Part shown: positions 9,566 through 18,830 of the stretch, in pieces
Layout: every line of letters starts with the position of its first letter
Numbering within the stretch: the stretch's first letter is position 1
Assembly: GCA_021775805.1 (NCBI GenBank)
Contig: JAJFHD010000138.1
Location: forward strand, 1 to 64,000
Source: Alphaproteobacteria bacterium
Lineage (GTDB): Bacteria; Pseudomonadota; Alphaproteobacteria; Rhizobiales; JAJFHC01
DNA: 64,000 nucleotides
Direction of reading: 5' to 3'
The notes under the pieces: model-generated
The model's input: only the letters and a program-made list of their open reading frames with translations
Databases searched by the model: none
What the model was told of the DNA's origin: nothing
Program-made: the position numbers and the translations under genes

Positions 9566-10643
9566 TCTTGCCGCGCCTTTGAGCCCTGGATCCACAATCG
9601 GCATTCTGGGCGGTGGCCAGCTTGGCCGGATGATGGCCATGGCTGCGGCCGATATGGGTCTGCGTTGCGCCGTGCTCTGTCCGGACCCGCAAAGCCCGGC
9701 CTTCGAAGTTTGTTCGCACAGCGTTGTCGCCGATTATGACGATATCGATGCTCTGGAAAACTTTGCGTCCCTGGTGGACGTGGCAACCTACGAGTTTGAA
9801 AACGTTCCGGCGCGCACCGCAGAAGTTCTCAACCACCGTAAGCCGCTCTATCCCGGACCCCGGGCATTGGCGGTCTCTCAAGACAGGTTGACGGAGAAGA
9901 ACTTCATCACCGGGCTGGGCGTTGATACGGCACCGTTTGCAGAGGTGAGCAGCCGGGAAGACCTGGCGGGTGCTCTTGCAACGACCGGCACGCCGTGCGT
10001 CCTGAAAACCCGGCGTTTTGGATATGACGGCAAGGGCCAGGTCTTGATATCGGCGCCGGGCGATGGTCCGGCCGCGTTCGCCGAACTGGGAGCATCGCCT
10101 TCAATCCTGGAAGGGTTCATCACCTTTGAGTGCGAAATCTCCGTCATTGCCGCCCGCGATGTCCACGGCAATGTCCGGCATTACGATCCGGTCGAAAACA
10201 CGCACCGGAATCATATTCTCAAGCGCTCCGTGGTGCCGGCACGGATCGATGACGAAACCCGTGCCCGTGCGCTGGCGATCACAACTCAGATCCTCGATGG
10301 CCTTGACTACGTGGGCGTCATGGGTGTCGAGATGTTCGCCGAGGCCGGAGGTCATCTGCGGGTCAACGAGATCGCACCCCGGGTCCACAATTCCGGGCAC
10401 TGGACTCAGGATGCCTGCATTACCGGCCAGTTCGAACAGCACATTCGCGCGATCTGCGGATGGCCTCTGGGATCCACCGACCGGTTTGCCGATGTTGTCA
10501 TGGAAAATCTGATCGGCGACGACGTCGGGCATTGGAACAGCGCGGTTCAAAACCCTAACTCGAAATTGCATGTGTATGGCAAATCGGAGACCCGCCCGGG
10601 GCGCAAAATGGGTCATGTCACCACCTTGTCGCGGGCCAAATAA
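9558..10643 (+). CDS. purK: N5-carboxyaminoimidazole ribonucleotide synthase
   Basis: A 361-residue ATP-grasp enzyme making N5-CAIR from AIR, bicarbonate and ATP. The N-terminal dinucleotide-like motif is [13 protein letters not shown]; the ATP-grasp core includes [15 protein letters not shown] and the metal-binding [15 protein letters not shown]. The start ATG at 9558 sits inside the end of purE (8-base overlap); an in-frame extension further upstream is just read-through of purE sequence. Length is normal. Confidence 0.97.
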   Translation: MVDLAAPLSPGSTIGILGGGQLGRMMAMAAADMGLRCAVLCPDPQSPAFEVCSHSVVADYDDIDALENFASLVDVATYEFENVPARTAEVLNHRKPLYPGPRALAVSQDRLTEKNFITGLGVDTAPFAEVSSREDLAGALATTGTPCVLKTRRFGYDGKGQVLISAPGDGPAAFAELGASPSILEGFITFECEISVIAARDVHGNVRHYDPVENTHRNHILKRSVVPARIDDETRARALAITTQILDGLDYVGVMGVEMFAEAGGHLRVNEIAPRVHNSGHWTQDACITGQFEQHIRAICGWPLGSTDRFADVVMENLIGDDVGHWNSAVQNPNSKLHVYGKSETRPGRKMGHVTTLSRAK

Positions 10644-10837
10644 TTCAGCGCGCCGGCAATGTTGGGTGTGGACAGTTCGAACTGCTTCTGGTAGACACCT
10701 CCCAACGTTGCGTCATGATTGGTGCGGCGAAGGGATGCGTTCACCATTCGTGCGATATCATTTGCGTGTTCGTCACGAATGTTAAATCAGAACGTTTTTC
10801 GAAACAAATTTGGTTTGAAACAAACGGGAACTTACTC

Positions 10838-11059
10838 GTGCAGGTACTTGTCCGCGATAACAATGTCGACCAGGCGCTCAAGGCGCTTAAAAAGAAAATG
10901 CAGCGTGAAGGCATTTTCCGGGAAATGAAGCTTCGTAACCATTACGAAAAGCCCTCGGAAAAACGCGCCCGCGAAAAGGCGGAAGCCATTCGCAGAGCCC
11001 GCAAGCTGGCCCGCAAGCGCATGCAGCGCGAAGGCGTGGTGGTCGGAAGAGGCCGCTGA
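10838..11059 (+). CDS. rpsU: 30S ribosomal protein S21
   Basis: 73 residues beginning with GTG (read as Met): (M)[19 protein letters not shown], the standard S21 N-terminus. It is followed by a very basic C-terminal half ([15 protein letters not shown]). The GTG is chosen because it matches family starts; an upstream open frame without homology exists. S21 is a small-subunit protein near the anti-Shine-Dalgarno region. A strong terminator follows 38 bases after the stop, so it is probably monocistronic. Confidence 0.95.
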   Translation: MQVLVRDNNVDQALKALKKKMQREGIFREMKLRNHYEKPSEKRAREKAEAIRRARKLARKRMQREGVVVGRGR

Positions 11060-11097
11060 AACGTCGGCGAATCTCGGCTGAAATTGTCTGCAATTCA

Positions 11098-11125
11098 GGT
11101 CATACCGGTTGGTATGGCCTTTTTT
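11098..11125 (+). terminator. Rho-independent terminator of rpsU
   Basis: A 9-bp stem (GGTCATACC pairing with GGTATGGCC, one G-T wobble) with a GGTT loop, followed directly by six T. Placed 38 bases after the rpsU stop. Confidence 0.9.
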
Positions 11126-11250
11126 GTTGAACATTTGTTCGATCAATTTCTCTGTCATTGTCGCTATTTGCCTAAAAATGCGCTATATTTGACAGATAGA
11201 CGGGCTGAGAACTGACCGCATGTTGGCGGGAGAGGCTAGAGTGTTGAGTA

Positions 11251-12225
11251 ATGGAAACAGCCAAAAATCCAGCGAATCGTAACCGTTCGAAGACACGCCT
11301 TCAAGTCGCCTTGAAGCTGGGTGGTGCGGCTGCGTTGATAGCCCTCGTAGCTGGTTGCCAGACTTTGTCGCGGTTTGGAATTTCCGATTCCGGTAAAGAG
11401 GCGGTTGGCGGTCGTGCGTCGACGCAAGATGCCTTCGTCCGCAAGAATCCGCTGGCGGCATTTAACGATGCCATCGCACAGAATCCAAGAGATGCCGTTT
11501 CATATAACCGGCGTGGTGTTTTTTATCTGCGCAACAACAAAACCCGACAGGCACTGACCGATTTCAATGAAGCCATCGAGCTTGCTCCGGAGTTTTACCA
11601 GGCTTACCGCAATCGCGGCGATGCGAACCAGGCGCTGGGACGCTACAAGAGTGCATTTGCAGACTTCGAAAAGGCGATTTCGATAAACCCAGACTATGCG
11701 GATGCCTATCACAGCCGTGCGATTGCCTACGGCAAAAAGAACCAGTTCACCAAGGCACGTGAAAGTTACGACAGAGCCATTGAGCTGGATTCGTCAAATC
11801 CGAAAATCTACAACAATCTGGCCATTCTCCTGAGTCGGCAGGGCAACCTTGAAGAGGCGCTGTCATACGCCCGCAAGGCGATCGCCCTCGATCCCAGCTA
11901 TGCTCTGGCCTACAATTCCGCCGGCGTCGCCCATGCCAGAAGCGGCCAATACAAAGAAGCCGTGGCACAGTTCGGCCGGGCGATCGAAATCAGCCCGAAA
12001 TGGTCTCTCGCCTACGTCAATCGTGCCAAGGCCTATGAACGACTGGGCAATTTCCGCAGCGCTGAGACCGATTACCGCAGGGCAGTGGCGCTTAAGCCGG
12101 GCAGCGTCGTCGCCTCGAAAGGGGCTGCCCGCGCCGCCAGAAAGGCACAGTCCCAGGCCAGCGACTTCGTCCAGGCTCCAGCCACCAGCGAGGATCAATC
12201 CGACGACGGCGCGGTCGTCCAATAG
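11251..12225 (+). CDS. TPR-repeat lipoprotein (NlpI-like)
   Basis: A 324-residue protein. A basic N-terminus is followed by a hydrophobic segment ending in the lipobox-like LVAGC (Cys about residue 36), so it is probably an outer- or inner-membrane lipoprotein. Residues about 75-290 carry at least six consecutive 34-residue TPR units (for example AVSYNRRGVFYLRNNKTRQAL). A polar tail follows. In other proteobacteria NlpI-type TPR lipoproteins act as adaptors for envelope peptidases and peptidoglycan enzymes; that role here is inference. It starts about 125 bases after the rpsU terminator. Confidence 0.85.
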   Translation: METAKNPANRNRSKTRLQVALKLGGAAALIALVAGCQTLSRFGISDSGKEAVGGRASTQDAFVRKNPLAAFNDAIAQNPRDAVSYNRRGVFYLRNNKTRQALTDFNEAIELAPEFYQAYRNRGDANQALGRYKSAFADFEKAISINPDYADAYHSRAIAYGKKNQFTKARESYDRAIELDSSNPKIYNNLAILLSRQGNLEEALSYARKAIALDPSYALAYNSAGVAHARSGQYKEAVAQFGRAIEISPKWSLAYVNRAKAYERLGNFRSAETDYRRAVALKPGSVVASKGAARAARKAQSQASDFVQAPATSEDQSDDGAVVQ

Positions 12226-12339
12226 CCCGCATCGCGGAAAATCCAAAGCCGGGTTCCAGCTTTCAAAATTAGTGCTTCACATGTTGCCACACCGCTCCTA
12301 TAGGGAGAGCGTGATTCAGAGGCGGCAGGAGCGAGACAC

Positions 12340-13164
12340 GTGGCATTTCTGGAACGGGACGGCGGCGCCTTGTTTTACGAATACATTCCCCCCACACATC
12401 CCAACCACACCTTTGTGTTCGTCAATGCCCTGACCGGCAGTGCCGCATCGTGGCAGGCTGAAATTGGTCCCGCACTGCAGGACAAGGGATTTGGAACTCT
12501 GGTTTACGATATGCGCGGACAGGCCAACAGCCGCTTCGCCCCGGAAGACCGGCTTGATGAGGATTTGATCGTCTCCGATCTGTGTGACCTCATGTCCGAG
12601 GTCTCTCCTGCAGCGCCCATTTTTGCTGGACTTTCAATTGGCGGCCTGTTTGCGCTGAAAGCTCTTCAACGCGGCTGCGATGCAGCAGGGATTGTGCTCA
12701 TCAATACCTTGCGCAAACCAAGGCTGGCGCTTGAGTGGACCAATGAGGCCGTAACCAGAGGCGCACGCATCGGCGGCACACAGTTGGTGATGGACATGTT
12801 CCTGCCGTTCCTCGTAGGCCCCGCCACGCTTGAGAAAATGCGAGAGAAATGTCTCGGTGACGGCGACTATCTTCCGGCAGACGAAGCCGGTGGCGATATG
12901 CAGCTGCTGGCAAATTCGCGCGCCGTCGACTGGGATTTTCCCTATGAATCGATCGCCATTCCCACATTGATCCTGACTGGCCTTCATGACCGCGTGTTCT
13001 ACGTGCCCGAAGATGTCAGGCACCTTCAGTCCAGGATACCGGATGCCCGCGCACAGGAGTTCCCTGATGCCGGCCACCTGATCCCCATGGAAGACGGACC
13101 GGGAACCGTCGACGCACTCGATTCCTTTGCTCAATCCCTGGGTTCATCGGCCGAACGCACGTGA
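12340..13164 (+). CDS. Alpha/beta-hydrolase
   Basis: A 274-residue hydrolase starting at a GTG with AGGAG upstream. The nucleophile elbow is GLSIGG, the oxyanion region follows VNALTGSAASW, the probable acid is the Asp in TGLHDRVFYVPED, and the catalytic His is in DAGHLIPMED. No signal peptide. The fold is complete, but the substrate cannot be named. It overlaps the next gene by GTGA, suggesting co-translation with the EamA transporter. Confidence 0.87.
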   Translation: MAFLERDGGALFYEYIPPTHPNHTFVFVNALTGSAASWQAEIGPALQDKGFGTLVYDMRGQANSRFAPEDRLDEDLIVSDLCDLMSEVSPAAPIFAGLSIGGLFALKALQRGCDAAGIVLINTLRKPRLALEWTNEAVTRGARIGGTQLVMDMFLPFLVGPATLEKMREKCLGDGDYLPADEAGGDMQLLANSRAVDWDFPYESIAIPTLILTGLHDRVFYVPEDVRHLQSRIPDARAQEFPDAGHLIPMEDGPGTVDALDSFAQSLGSSAERT

Positions 13165-14087
13165 AGCCCTCGCTGGCATACTTGGCAGTATTTGTCGGTG
13201 TCTTGGGACACGGCTCGAGCGAGTTTTTTGCCGTCCTGTCAGGGATTTCCGGCCCTGAGGTGTCCGTCTGGCGTTACCTTCTGGGCAGCATCGGCCTCAT
13301 CAGCGTCGCGCTGTGCTTCAGGGAAAGCCGGGATCTCATCGCACCGCTTCGCGAGGATGGCTGGAAACTGGTCTGGCTGTCTTTGTTCGGTGTTTCCCTG
13401 CCCTACCTCACATTCCACTGGGCACTGGACTTTGCCAGCATCGTTCAGGTCGGCACCCTGGTCACGACGATGCCGATTTTCGTCGGCTTGACCAACCTGG
13501 TCATGAACCGTGCACCGATTTCAACCCCCAAAATGATTACCGGAATCTGCGCTGTCCTGGGCGTCGCCCTGCTTCTGACCGACGGTTATCTGGCCCGGCT
13601 GGCAGGCGACGAAAAATCGCTGTTCGGGATACTACTGACCATCGTATGCGCTGCAACCGGTTCGGCATTCGCGGTCATGGTCCGACCCCTGATCGTCAAG
13701 CACGGTGCCATCCGGTTGACAGCGGTCAGCATGACAATCGGCGGCATTGGCCTCTGGATCATTGTCGGCATTGTCTGGAGTATCTGGGTCAACCCGCTGA
13801 CGCTTTTCGATAAGCCCCCGGTCGCCATTTGGTCAATCGTTACACTGGCATTCTGGAACACGACCATTACCCAGTTAATGTGGCTAAGCGGCCTTGCTGC
13901 CGTTCCCGACATCACCAGGGGAAGTTACCTGTTTTTCCTGAAACCGGTCATAACCGTTGGACTGGCGGTGGCGATCCTCGGGCAGGCGGTGACCCTGGTT
14001 CAGGTCTGCGCCATCCTCGTTATCTGTGGTTCGGTCGTGATTGAGTTTTGCTGGCCCTATATCGTTTCCAACCGGGCAAGAGCATAG
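13161..14087 (+). CDS. EamA/DMT-superfamily transporter
   Basis: 308 residues with about ten hydrophobic segments arranged as two EamA repeats, the pattern of RhaT/YdcZ-type drug/metabolite exporters. The N-terminal helix contains LAVFVGVLGHGSSEFF, and an interior repeat start is near LLTIVCAATGSAFAVM. The GTG start overlaps the stop of the upstream hydrolase by four bases. Substrate unknown; the hydrolase coupling may hint at export of a hydrolysis product (inference). It is convergent with mscS, only 16 bases apart. Confidence 0.87.
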   Translation: MKPSLAYLAVFVGVLGHGSSEFFAVLSGISGPEVSVWRYLLGSIGLISVALCFRESRDLIAPLREDGWKLVWLSLFGVSLPYLTFHWALDFASIVQVGTLVTTMPIFVGLTNLVMNRAPISTPKMITGICAVLGVALLLTDGYLARLAGDEKSLFGILLTIVCAATGSAFAVMVRPLIVKHGAIRLTAVSMTIGGIGLWIIVGIVWSIWVNPLTLFDKPPVAIWSIVTLAFWNTTITQLMWLSGLAAVPDITRGSYLFFLKPVITVGLAVAILGQAVTLVQVCAILVICGSVVIEFCWPYIVSNRARA

Positions 14088-14103
14088 CAGCACACCACCT
14101 CGA

Positions 14104-14946
14104 TTAGGCTTGTTCCTGGAACAAATGAACGTCGCGCTGCGGGAAGGGAATCGAGATACCCTGCTCGTCCAGAACTCGCTTGATGGCCTGAGTCAGATCC
14201 CACTTCAGGCTCCAGAAATCGTCCGTTGACGCCCAGACCCGAAGTTCAAGGGTCACCGCACTTTCGTCCAGCGACTTGACGATAACGGCAGGCCCGGGGT
14301 CTTTCAGAATCCGGCTTTCACCGTTGACGAGATCCGTCAGCACCGACTTCGCCTTGTCTAGATCATCGCCGTAGCCGACGCCAACCGGAATGTCCAGCCG
14401 TCTGGTCTTGAGGCGCGAGAAATTTGAAATGGTGCGGTTCCAAAGCTGCGCATTGGGCACGGATGTGTAGATGCCGTCGAAAGTGCGCATCTGTGTGACA
14501 AAAACCCCAATTTCATCGACCGTGCCGGAAATACCTTCCGCATCGATATAGTCACCGACCTGAAAGGGTCTCAGAAACAGCAACATCACGCCCGCGGCAA
14601 TGTTGGCAAGTGTTCCCTGAAGTGCCAGACCAATGGCCAGGCCGGCAGCACCCAGGATCGCTATGATGCTGGTGGTCTGAACGCCAAACTGTGCCAGTAC
14701 CGCGACGATCACCAGGATCAGTACGGCATACCGCACCAGCTTTGCGATAAACGGTTCGAGGGTATCGTCAAAGCCACGGATCTTTGCAAGGTTGCGCAGA
14801 GTCCATCGTTGCGCCCACCCGGCGACAATGAAGCCAGCAATCAGAATAAAGACAGCCAGTCCAACCTCGATCAGGTACTTGAACGACAATTCAAAGAACT
14901 GTGTGGCCATATCCGTCAAGAGTTTTTGCGTAGCGTCCGTGTCCAT
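14104..14946 (-). CDS. mscS: Small-conductance mechanosensitive channel (MscS family)
   Basis: 280 residues. Three N-terminal membrane helices are followed by the pore-lining TM3 (GAAGLAIGLALQGTLANIAAG), then the beta domain containing FLRPFQVGDYIDAEG and a cytoplasmic alpha/beta vestibule. The length matches E. coli MscS, not the large MscK type. The channel releases solutes on hypo-osmotic shock. Monocistronic by position, convergent with the EamA gene. Confidence 0.92.
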   Translation of the reverse strand: MDTDATQKLLTDMATQFFELSFKYLIEVGLAVFILIAGFIVAGWAQRWTLRNLAKIRGFDDTLEPFIAKLVRYAVLILVIVAVLAQFGVQTTSIIAILGAAGLAIGLALQGTLANIAAGVMLLFLRPFQVGDYIDAEGISGTVDEIGVFVTQMRTFDGIYTSVPNAQLWNRTISNFSRLKTRRLDIPVGVGYGDDLDKAKSVLTDLVNGESRILKDPGPAVIVKSLDESAVTLELRVWASTDDFWSLKWDLTQAIKRVLDEQGISIPFPQRDVHLFQEQA

Positions 14947-15025
14947 GCGAAGCCCTCTATGTTCGACAAATCACTTTTCGAATCGCATTATATCGAACTG
15001 TTTCGATTAACTCGAAGAGATTGCG

Positions 15026-16438
15026 TCAAACGACAGCAACCCGCAGATTGTTCGTGGAGCCCGGAATGCCAAAGGGCACGCCCGACACCACCACAATCTG
15101 GTCATGAGTCTGCGCAAATCCATCCTGCCTGGCATGAACCACCGCTTCGCTGACCATTTCGTCATAACTGACAACATCTGCGGAACGGACGGAATGCACC
15201 CCCCACAGGAGAGACAGACGGCGCGCCACTTCAACATGTGGTGTGATGCCGATCACCGGAACATCCGGGCGTTCACGCGCAATACGAACCGCTGTGGTAC
15301 CGCTTGACGTGAATGCAACGATCGCTTTGGCATTGATGTTTTCGGCGACAAATGCGGCAGCGGCGGATACCGCATGCTGTGCCGAAGGATCGATATCGGG
15401 CTCAAGCGCCTTGATGATAGACGCGTAAGCTTCATGCTGTTCGGTGCGGGTGATGATGCGGTCCATCATGGCCACTGCTTCAACCGGGTATTGTCCTGCA
15501 GCGGACTCCGCAGAAAGCATGACGGCGTCCGCCCCTTCGTAGATCGCCGTCGCAACGTCCGAGGCCTCCGCTCGGGTCGGCGCCGGGGCGCTGACCATCG
15601 AATCGAGCATCTGGGTTGCGATAATCACAGGCTTACCGGCAAGCCGGCACAGGCGGATCAGTTCTTTCTGGCGACCGGGCACTTCTTCTGGGGGAATTTC
15701 AACGCCAAGATCACCGCGGGCGACCATGATGGCATCGCTCAGCGCAACGATGTCGGCGATTTTTTCAAAAGCCGATGGCTTCTCGATCTTGGACAACAGG
15801 CCGACGCCTTCCCCGATCAGCGACCGGCCCTCGATCACGTCCGAAGGCCGTTGGACGAACGACAGCGCCACATAATCGACGCCTATCTTCTTGCCAAACT
15901 CGAGGTCGAGGCGGTCCTTGTCCGTCAACGGCGACAGATTGAGCACAGTATCAGGAAGGTTGACTCCTTTCCGGTTTGTCACCCGCCCGCCGGTGATGAC
16001 GCGCGCCTCAATCGCGTCATTGGCCAGACCGGTGACCTCCACCCGGAGTCGCCCGTCGTCAATCATCATGTGGTGACCAGGCAGGATGGCATTGAACACC
16101 TCCCCATGGGGCAACGGGATCGACTGGGCGTCGCCTGCATCCCCTTCCCGAACAAATCGCACAGTCTGTCCCGCTACAATGTCGATCCCGTCATCGCGCA
16201 GCGTGCCGACCCGGATCTTGGGTCCCTGGAGATCCTGGAGAATACCGATAGGGCGTCCGGATGTTTTTTCAAGATCCCGTATGAACTGATGGCGCTCCGC
16301 ATGATCTTCGTGAGAGCCATGACTGAAGTTCAGGCGGAATACATCGACACCGGCCTCGAACAGAGTACGTATCTGTTCCCGGCTGGCACTTGCGGGGCCA
16401 ATCGTCGCAACGATTTTTGCGTTTCTGTTTCGTCTCAC
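15026..16438 (-). CDS. pyk: Pyruvate kinase (copy 1)
   Basis: 470 residues with a complete barrel and C-terminal domain. Motifs: AKIVATIGPAS at the N-terminus, LNFSHGSHEDH, DLQGPKIRVG, and the signature IMVARGDLGVEIPPEEVP including metal/substrate ligands, followed by KPVIIATQMLDSM. It catalyses PEP + ADP to pyruvate + ATP. A second, clearly distinct pyruvate kinase lies at 41688-43121, so this genome region alone carries two isozymes. The flanking GST and mscS give no pathway clue. Confidence 0.95.
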   Translation of the reverse strand: MRRNRNAKIVATIGPASASREQIRTLFEAGVDVFRLNFSHGSHEDHAERHQFIRDLEKTSGRPIGILQDLQGPKIRVGTLRDDGIDIVAGQTVRFVREGDAGDAQSIPLPHGEVFNAILPGHHMMIDDGRLRVEVTGLANDAIEARVITGGRVTNRKGVNLPDTVLNLSPLTDKDRLDLEFGKKIGVDYVALSFVQRPSDVIEGRSLIGEGVGLLSKIEKPSAFEKIADIVALSDAIMVARGDLGVEIPPEEVPGRQKELIRLCRLAGKPVIIATQMLDSMVSAPAPTRAEASDVATAIYEGADAVMLSAESAAGQYPVEAVAMMDRIITRTEQHEAYASIIKALEPDIDPSAQHAVSAAAAFVAENINAKAIVAFTSSGTTAVRIARERPDVPVIGITPHVEVARRLSLLWGVHSVRSADVVSYDEMVSEAVVHARQDGFAQTHDQIVVVSGVPFGIPGSTNNLRVAVV

Positions 16439-16513
16439 AAGTTTTCCTTTTTAACGGCTGGCAGAGTAACGCGTTCGGCAGCCTCAACGCTGTCTTACTG
16501 TGCAAGGTTATCG

Positions 16514-17176
16514 TTACCGCCAGTGAGGCGGATAGGTCAGGTCATATCCTGGTATGTTTTCAATTCGTGTCATCCACGCGGCAAGGGCAGGGAATGTATC
16601 GGCAAGTGGCATGAGACCCAGATTCAGCGACCTTGCATCATCCCGTCCCGCAGCACGAGCAAGTTGCATGATGACCGGATAGTAAACCAGGTCGGCGGCG
16701 GAAATTGTTTCGCCGGCAAGAAACGGGGTGTGTTCGAGGTTGCCCTCCAAGGCATCCAGTTCGTCACGTACCGCCGGGACAGCGGCAGTGATCTCATCTC
16801 TGAATGCCTCTGCCTTGCCCCGGAACAACGGACGCGAGATCGTACCCACGGGATTGCGCAGAAAACTGTCACATTCGCAGGCCAATTGCCAGATATGAGC
16901 CGTGCGCTCCGCATCGCCGCCGAACAGAGACGGTTCCGGATAGGCACGATCGAGATACGCCAGCACTGCCAGTGTTTCTCTGACCACCACGTCGCCGTGT
17001 TTCACGACCGGCACCTGGCCGCGAGGGTTCACGGCGAGAAACGCCTCGCTCTTCTGTTCCTTCTTGGCATTGTCCAAACGATGGGAATCGTACTCGATCC
17101 GCTTGACCTCAAGCGCCAGCAAAGCACTCCAGCTCGGCGGGCTGCCACTGATCCAGTATACCTCGGTCTCCGCCAT
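16514..17176 (-). CDS. Glutathione S-transferase family protein
   Basis: 220 residues. The N-terminal thioredoxin-like domain begins EVYWISGSPPSWSALLAL (Ser in the active-site position), with the glutathione-binding VPVVKHGDVVVRETLAVLAYL segment at about residues 55-75. The C-terminal all-helical GST domain follows. Divergent from the Liv-type binding-protein gene and about 75 bases upstream of pyk copy 1 on the same strand. Substrate unknown. Confidence 0.87.
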   Translation of the reverse strand: MAETEVYWISGSPPSWSALLALEVKRIEYDSHRLDNAKKEQKSEAFLAVNPRGQVPVVKHGDVVVRETLAVLAYLDRAYPEPSLFGGDAERTAHIWQLACECDSFLRNPVGTISRPLFRGKAEAFRDEITAAVPAVRDELDALEGNLEHTPFLAGETISAADLVYYPVIMQLARAAGRDDARSLNLGLMPLADTFPALAAWMTRIENIPGYDLTYPPHWR

Positions 17177-17457
17177 GGCCTCCCTCTTACTTCTTCAACG
17201 TCGGCTTCACAAGAATAGCCATGCATAACACACACAGCAGTCAAACGGTCTTTGAAACCCGATTGAATCGGCAGGAGTGGAAACCCGAAATCTGAACCGT
17301 TGCCGTCTCCGCCCGACGCTCGCGCATTGGCCGGGCTTGCACACGTGTCACTAATCAACCATGATCACATGTCCGTGAAGTCCGACTTTTGCCGACGTCA
17401 ATGGACAAACGATTATGAGGTGCTAAAGCCTCCGTCGAAACCCTGGGAGAAATCGTC

Positions 17458-18696
17458 ATGAGAAGACTGTTGCGTTCAACGCTATTGGCCTCGATCGCCA
17501 CCGCCGCATTTGGGCTGGGTGCGGTGCAGGCTGCAGACTGCCCGATCAAGATCGGCGGCATCGCACCCTTGTCCGCGCCTGGAACCGTGGTCGGCGGCGA
17601 AGCCATGCGCGACGCCATGTTGATTGCCGAAGCCGATATCAACGATGCCGGCGGCGTCCTTGGATGTCCGATCAAGGTCGTTATTGGCGACAGCGAAGGC
17701 CTTCCGGAAAAAGCCGCGGCCATCATGGAAAAACTGATTACGCAGGATGGCGTGGTCGGGGTTGGAGGCGGCTATCACAGTTCTGTCGGCGTCGCCTCGA
17801 AGGGTGTCGCCAACGACCGGAAAATTCCCGTCGTGTTTGCTGAAACCTGGAACGATACGATAACCGGCGACAAGCAGAAGTTTATCTTCCGCATCGCACC
17901 GTTGAGTTCCTGGGCCTCCGCCACGATCTGGCGCCACGCACTCACCGTGCCGGGCATCAAGAAGGTCGCGATCCTGACCGAAAACACCGACTATGGAATT
18001 CCTGCTGCAGAAGAGACCACCAAGGGCCTCAAGTCGGGCGGCGTTGAATCCGTGACCTTCAGTGTCGACATCGGCACCCAGGACTACGCCGGCATCGTCG
18101 AACGCATCAAGGCCGAAAAGCCCGGCATGATCATTACCCTGGCAACCGGTGAAGCCGGCTACAACTTTGCACAGCAGGCCGCCGACGCCGGCATCGGTCC
18201 GATGGATATTCCATTCCACGTCAGTCAGGTGTCGCTGGAAAGCAAGGCCTATTGGCAAAACGTGCCCGACGGCAACATGGCGTTTGTTCAGCGTATCGGC
18301 GTGCCGGAAAACCTCTTCAACGAAAAAGCGAAGAAATTTTCCGCGACCTACAAAGCCAAGACAGGCAAAGGTGCGGTCGAGAGCTATGCCATGGAAGCCT
18401 ATGACTCGATTGCGATCCTTGCCCAGGCCATCAACGAAGCCAACTCAACAGATGGCGAAGCCATCGTGGCCGCATTGGAAGGCATCACGTATGACGGAAC
18501 CCTTGGCAAGATCTACTTCCCCTATGGCACCAAGAAAGACCCCAGCGCCGACGGCAAGGGCGACGAATGGTGGCACCAGTGGCCGGACCCGGCTTTGACC
18601 GTCATTCAGTACCAGAAAGAGGGACAGAATTCGGCGGAAGCGACGATCGTCTATCCCGATGCCTACAAGACGGGCGATCCGATTTTTGTCAAATAG
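17458..18696 (+). CDS. Branched-chain amino acid/amide-type ABC transporter, periplasmic binding protein
   Basis: 412 residues with a Sec signal peptide (MRRLLRSTLLASIATAAFG, cleavage near VQAAD). The mature protein has the two-lobed LivK/AmiC-type fold: an early KIGGIAPLSAPGTVVGGEAM, then ADINDAGGVLGCPIKVV and later ITLATGEAGYNFAQQA. The long C-terminal part with WWHQWPDPALTVIQYQ is typical of type I binding proteins of the HAAT family. It heads a complete livHMGF-like operon. The ligand is not determinable; the downstream flavoprotein suggests an N-methylated or amide compound (inference). Confidence 0.9.
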   Translation: MRRLLRSTLLASIATAAFGLGAVQAADCPIKIGGIAPLSAPGTVVGGEAMRDAMLIAEADINDAGGVLGCPIKVVIGDSEGLPEKAAAIMEKLITQDGVVGVGGGYHSSVGVASKGVANDRKIPVVFAETWNDTITGDKQKFIFRIAPLSSWASATIWRHALTVPGIKKVAILTENTDYGIPAAEETTKGLKSGGVESVTFSVDIGTQDYAGIVERIKAEKPGMIITLATGEAGYNFAQQAADAGIGPMDIPFHVSQVSLESKAYWQNVPDGNMAFVQRIGVPENLFNEKAKKFSATYKAKTGKGAVESYAMEAYDSIAILAQAINEANSTDGEAIVAALEGITYDGTLGKIYFPYGTKKDPSADGKGDEWWHQWPDPALTVIQYQKEGQNSAEATIVYPDAYKTGDPIFVK

Positions 18697-18740
18697 AGAC
18701 CTCATCTGACCGACCTGTCGTCAGGTGCTGACCAAGTTGA

Positions 18741-18777
18741 TGCCGGCAAAGATTTCTTCAAACAGTCTTTGCCGGCA
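18741..18777 (+). promoter_or_regulatory. Intercistronic hairpin between binding protein and permease
   Basis: A perfect 12-bp inverted repeat (TGCCGGCAAAGA with TCTTTGCCGGCA) around a 13-base loop, 45 bases after the binding-protein stop and with no T-run. Such hairpins in ABC operons commonly stabilise the binding-protein mRNA or attenuate read-through so that the binding protein is made in excess. Confidence 0.65.
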
Positions 18778-18830
18778 CCGAACCTCAAACAAATCATTAT
18801 TCTCACCGAGACTGCATAGCGAGGCGGGGC

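Noticed and set aside
10644-10780. Short minus-strand frame and a long imperfect inverted repeat (about 10653-10708) downstream of purK
   Set aside because: The frame has no good start or ribosome-binding site and no known relatives; the repeat could be a decayed element or purK terminator, but support is too weak for a call.
15374-17218. 614-codon open frame on the plus strand
   Set aside because: It is antisense to pyruvate kinase and GST, both with clear family motifs; the translation has no recognisable domain and follows GC-driven codon structure.
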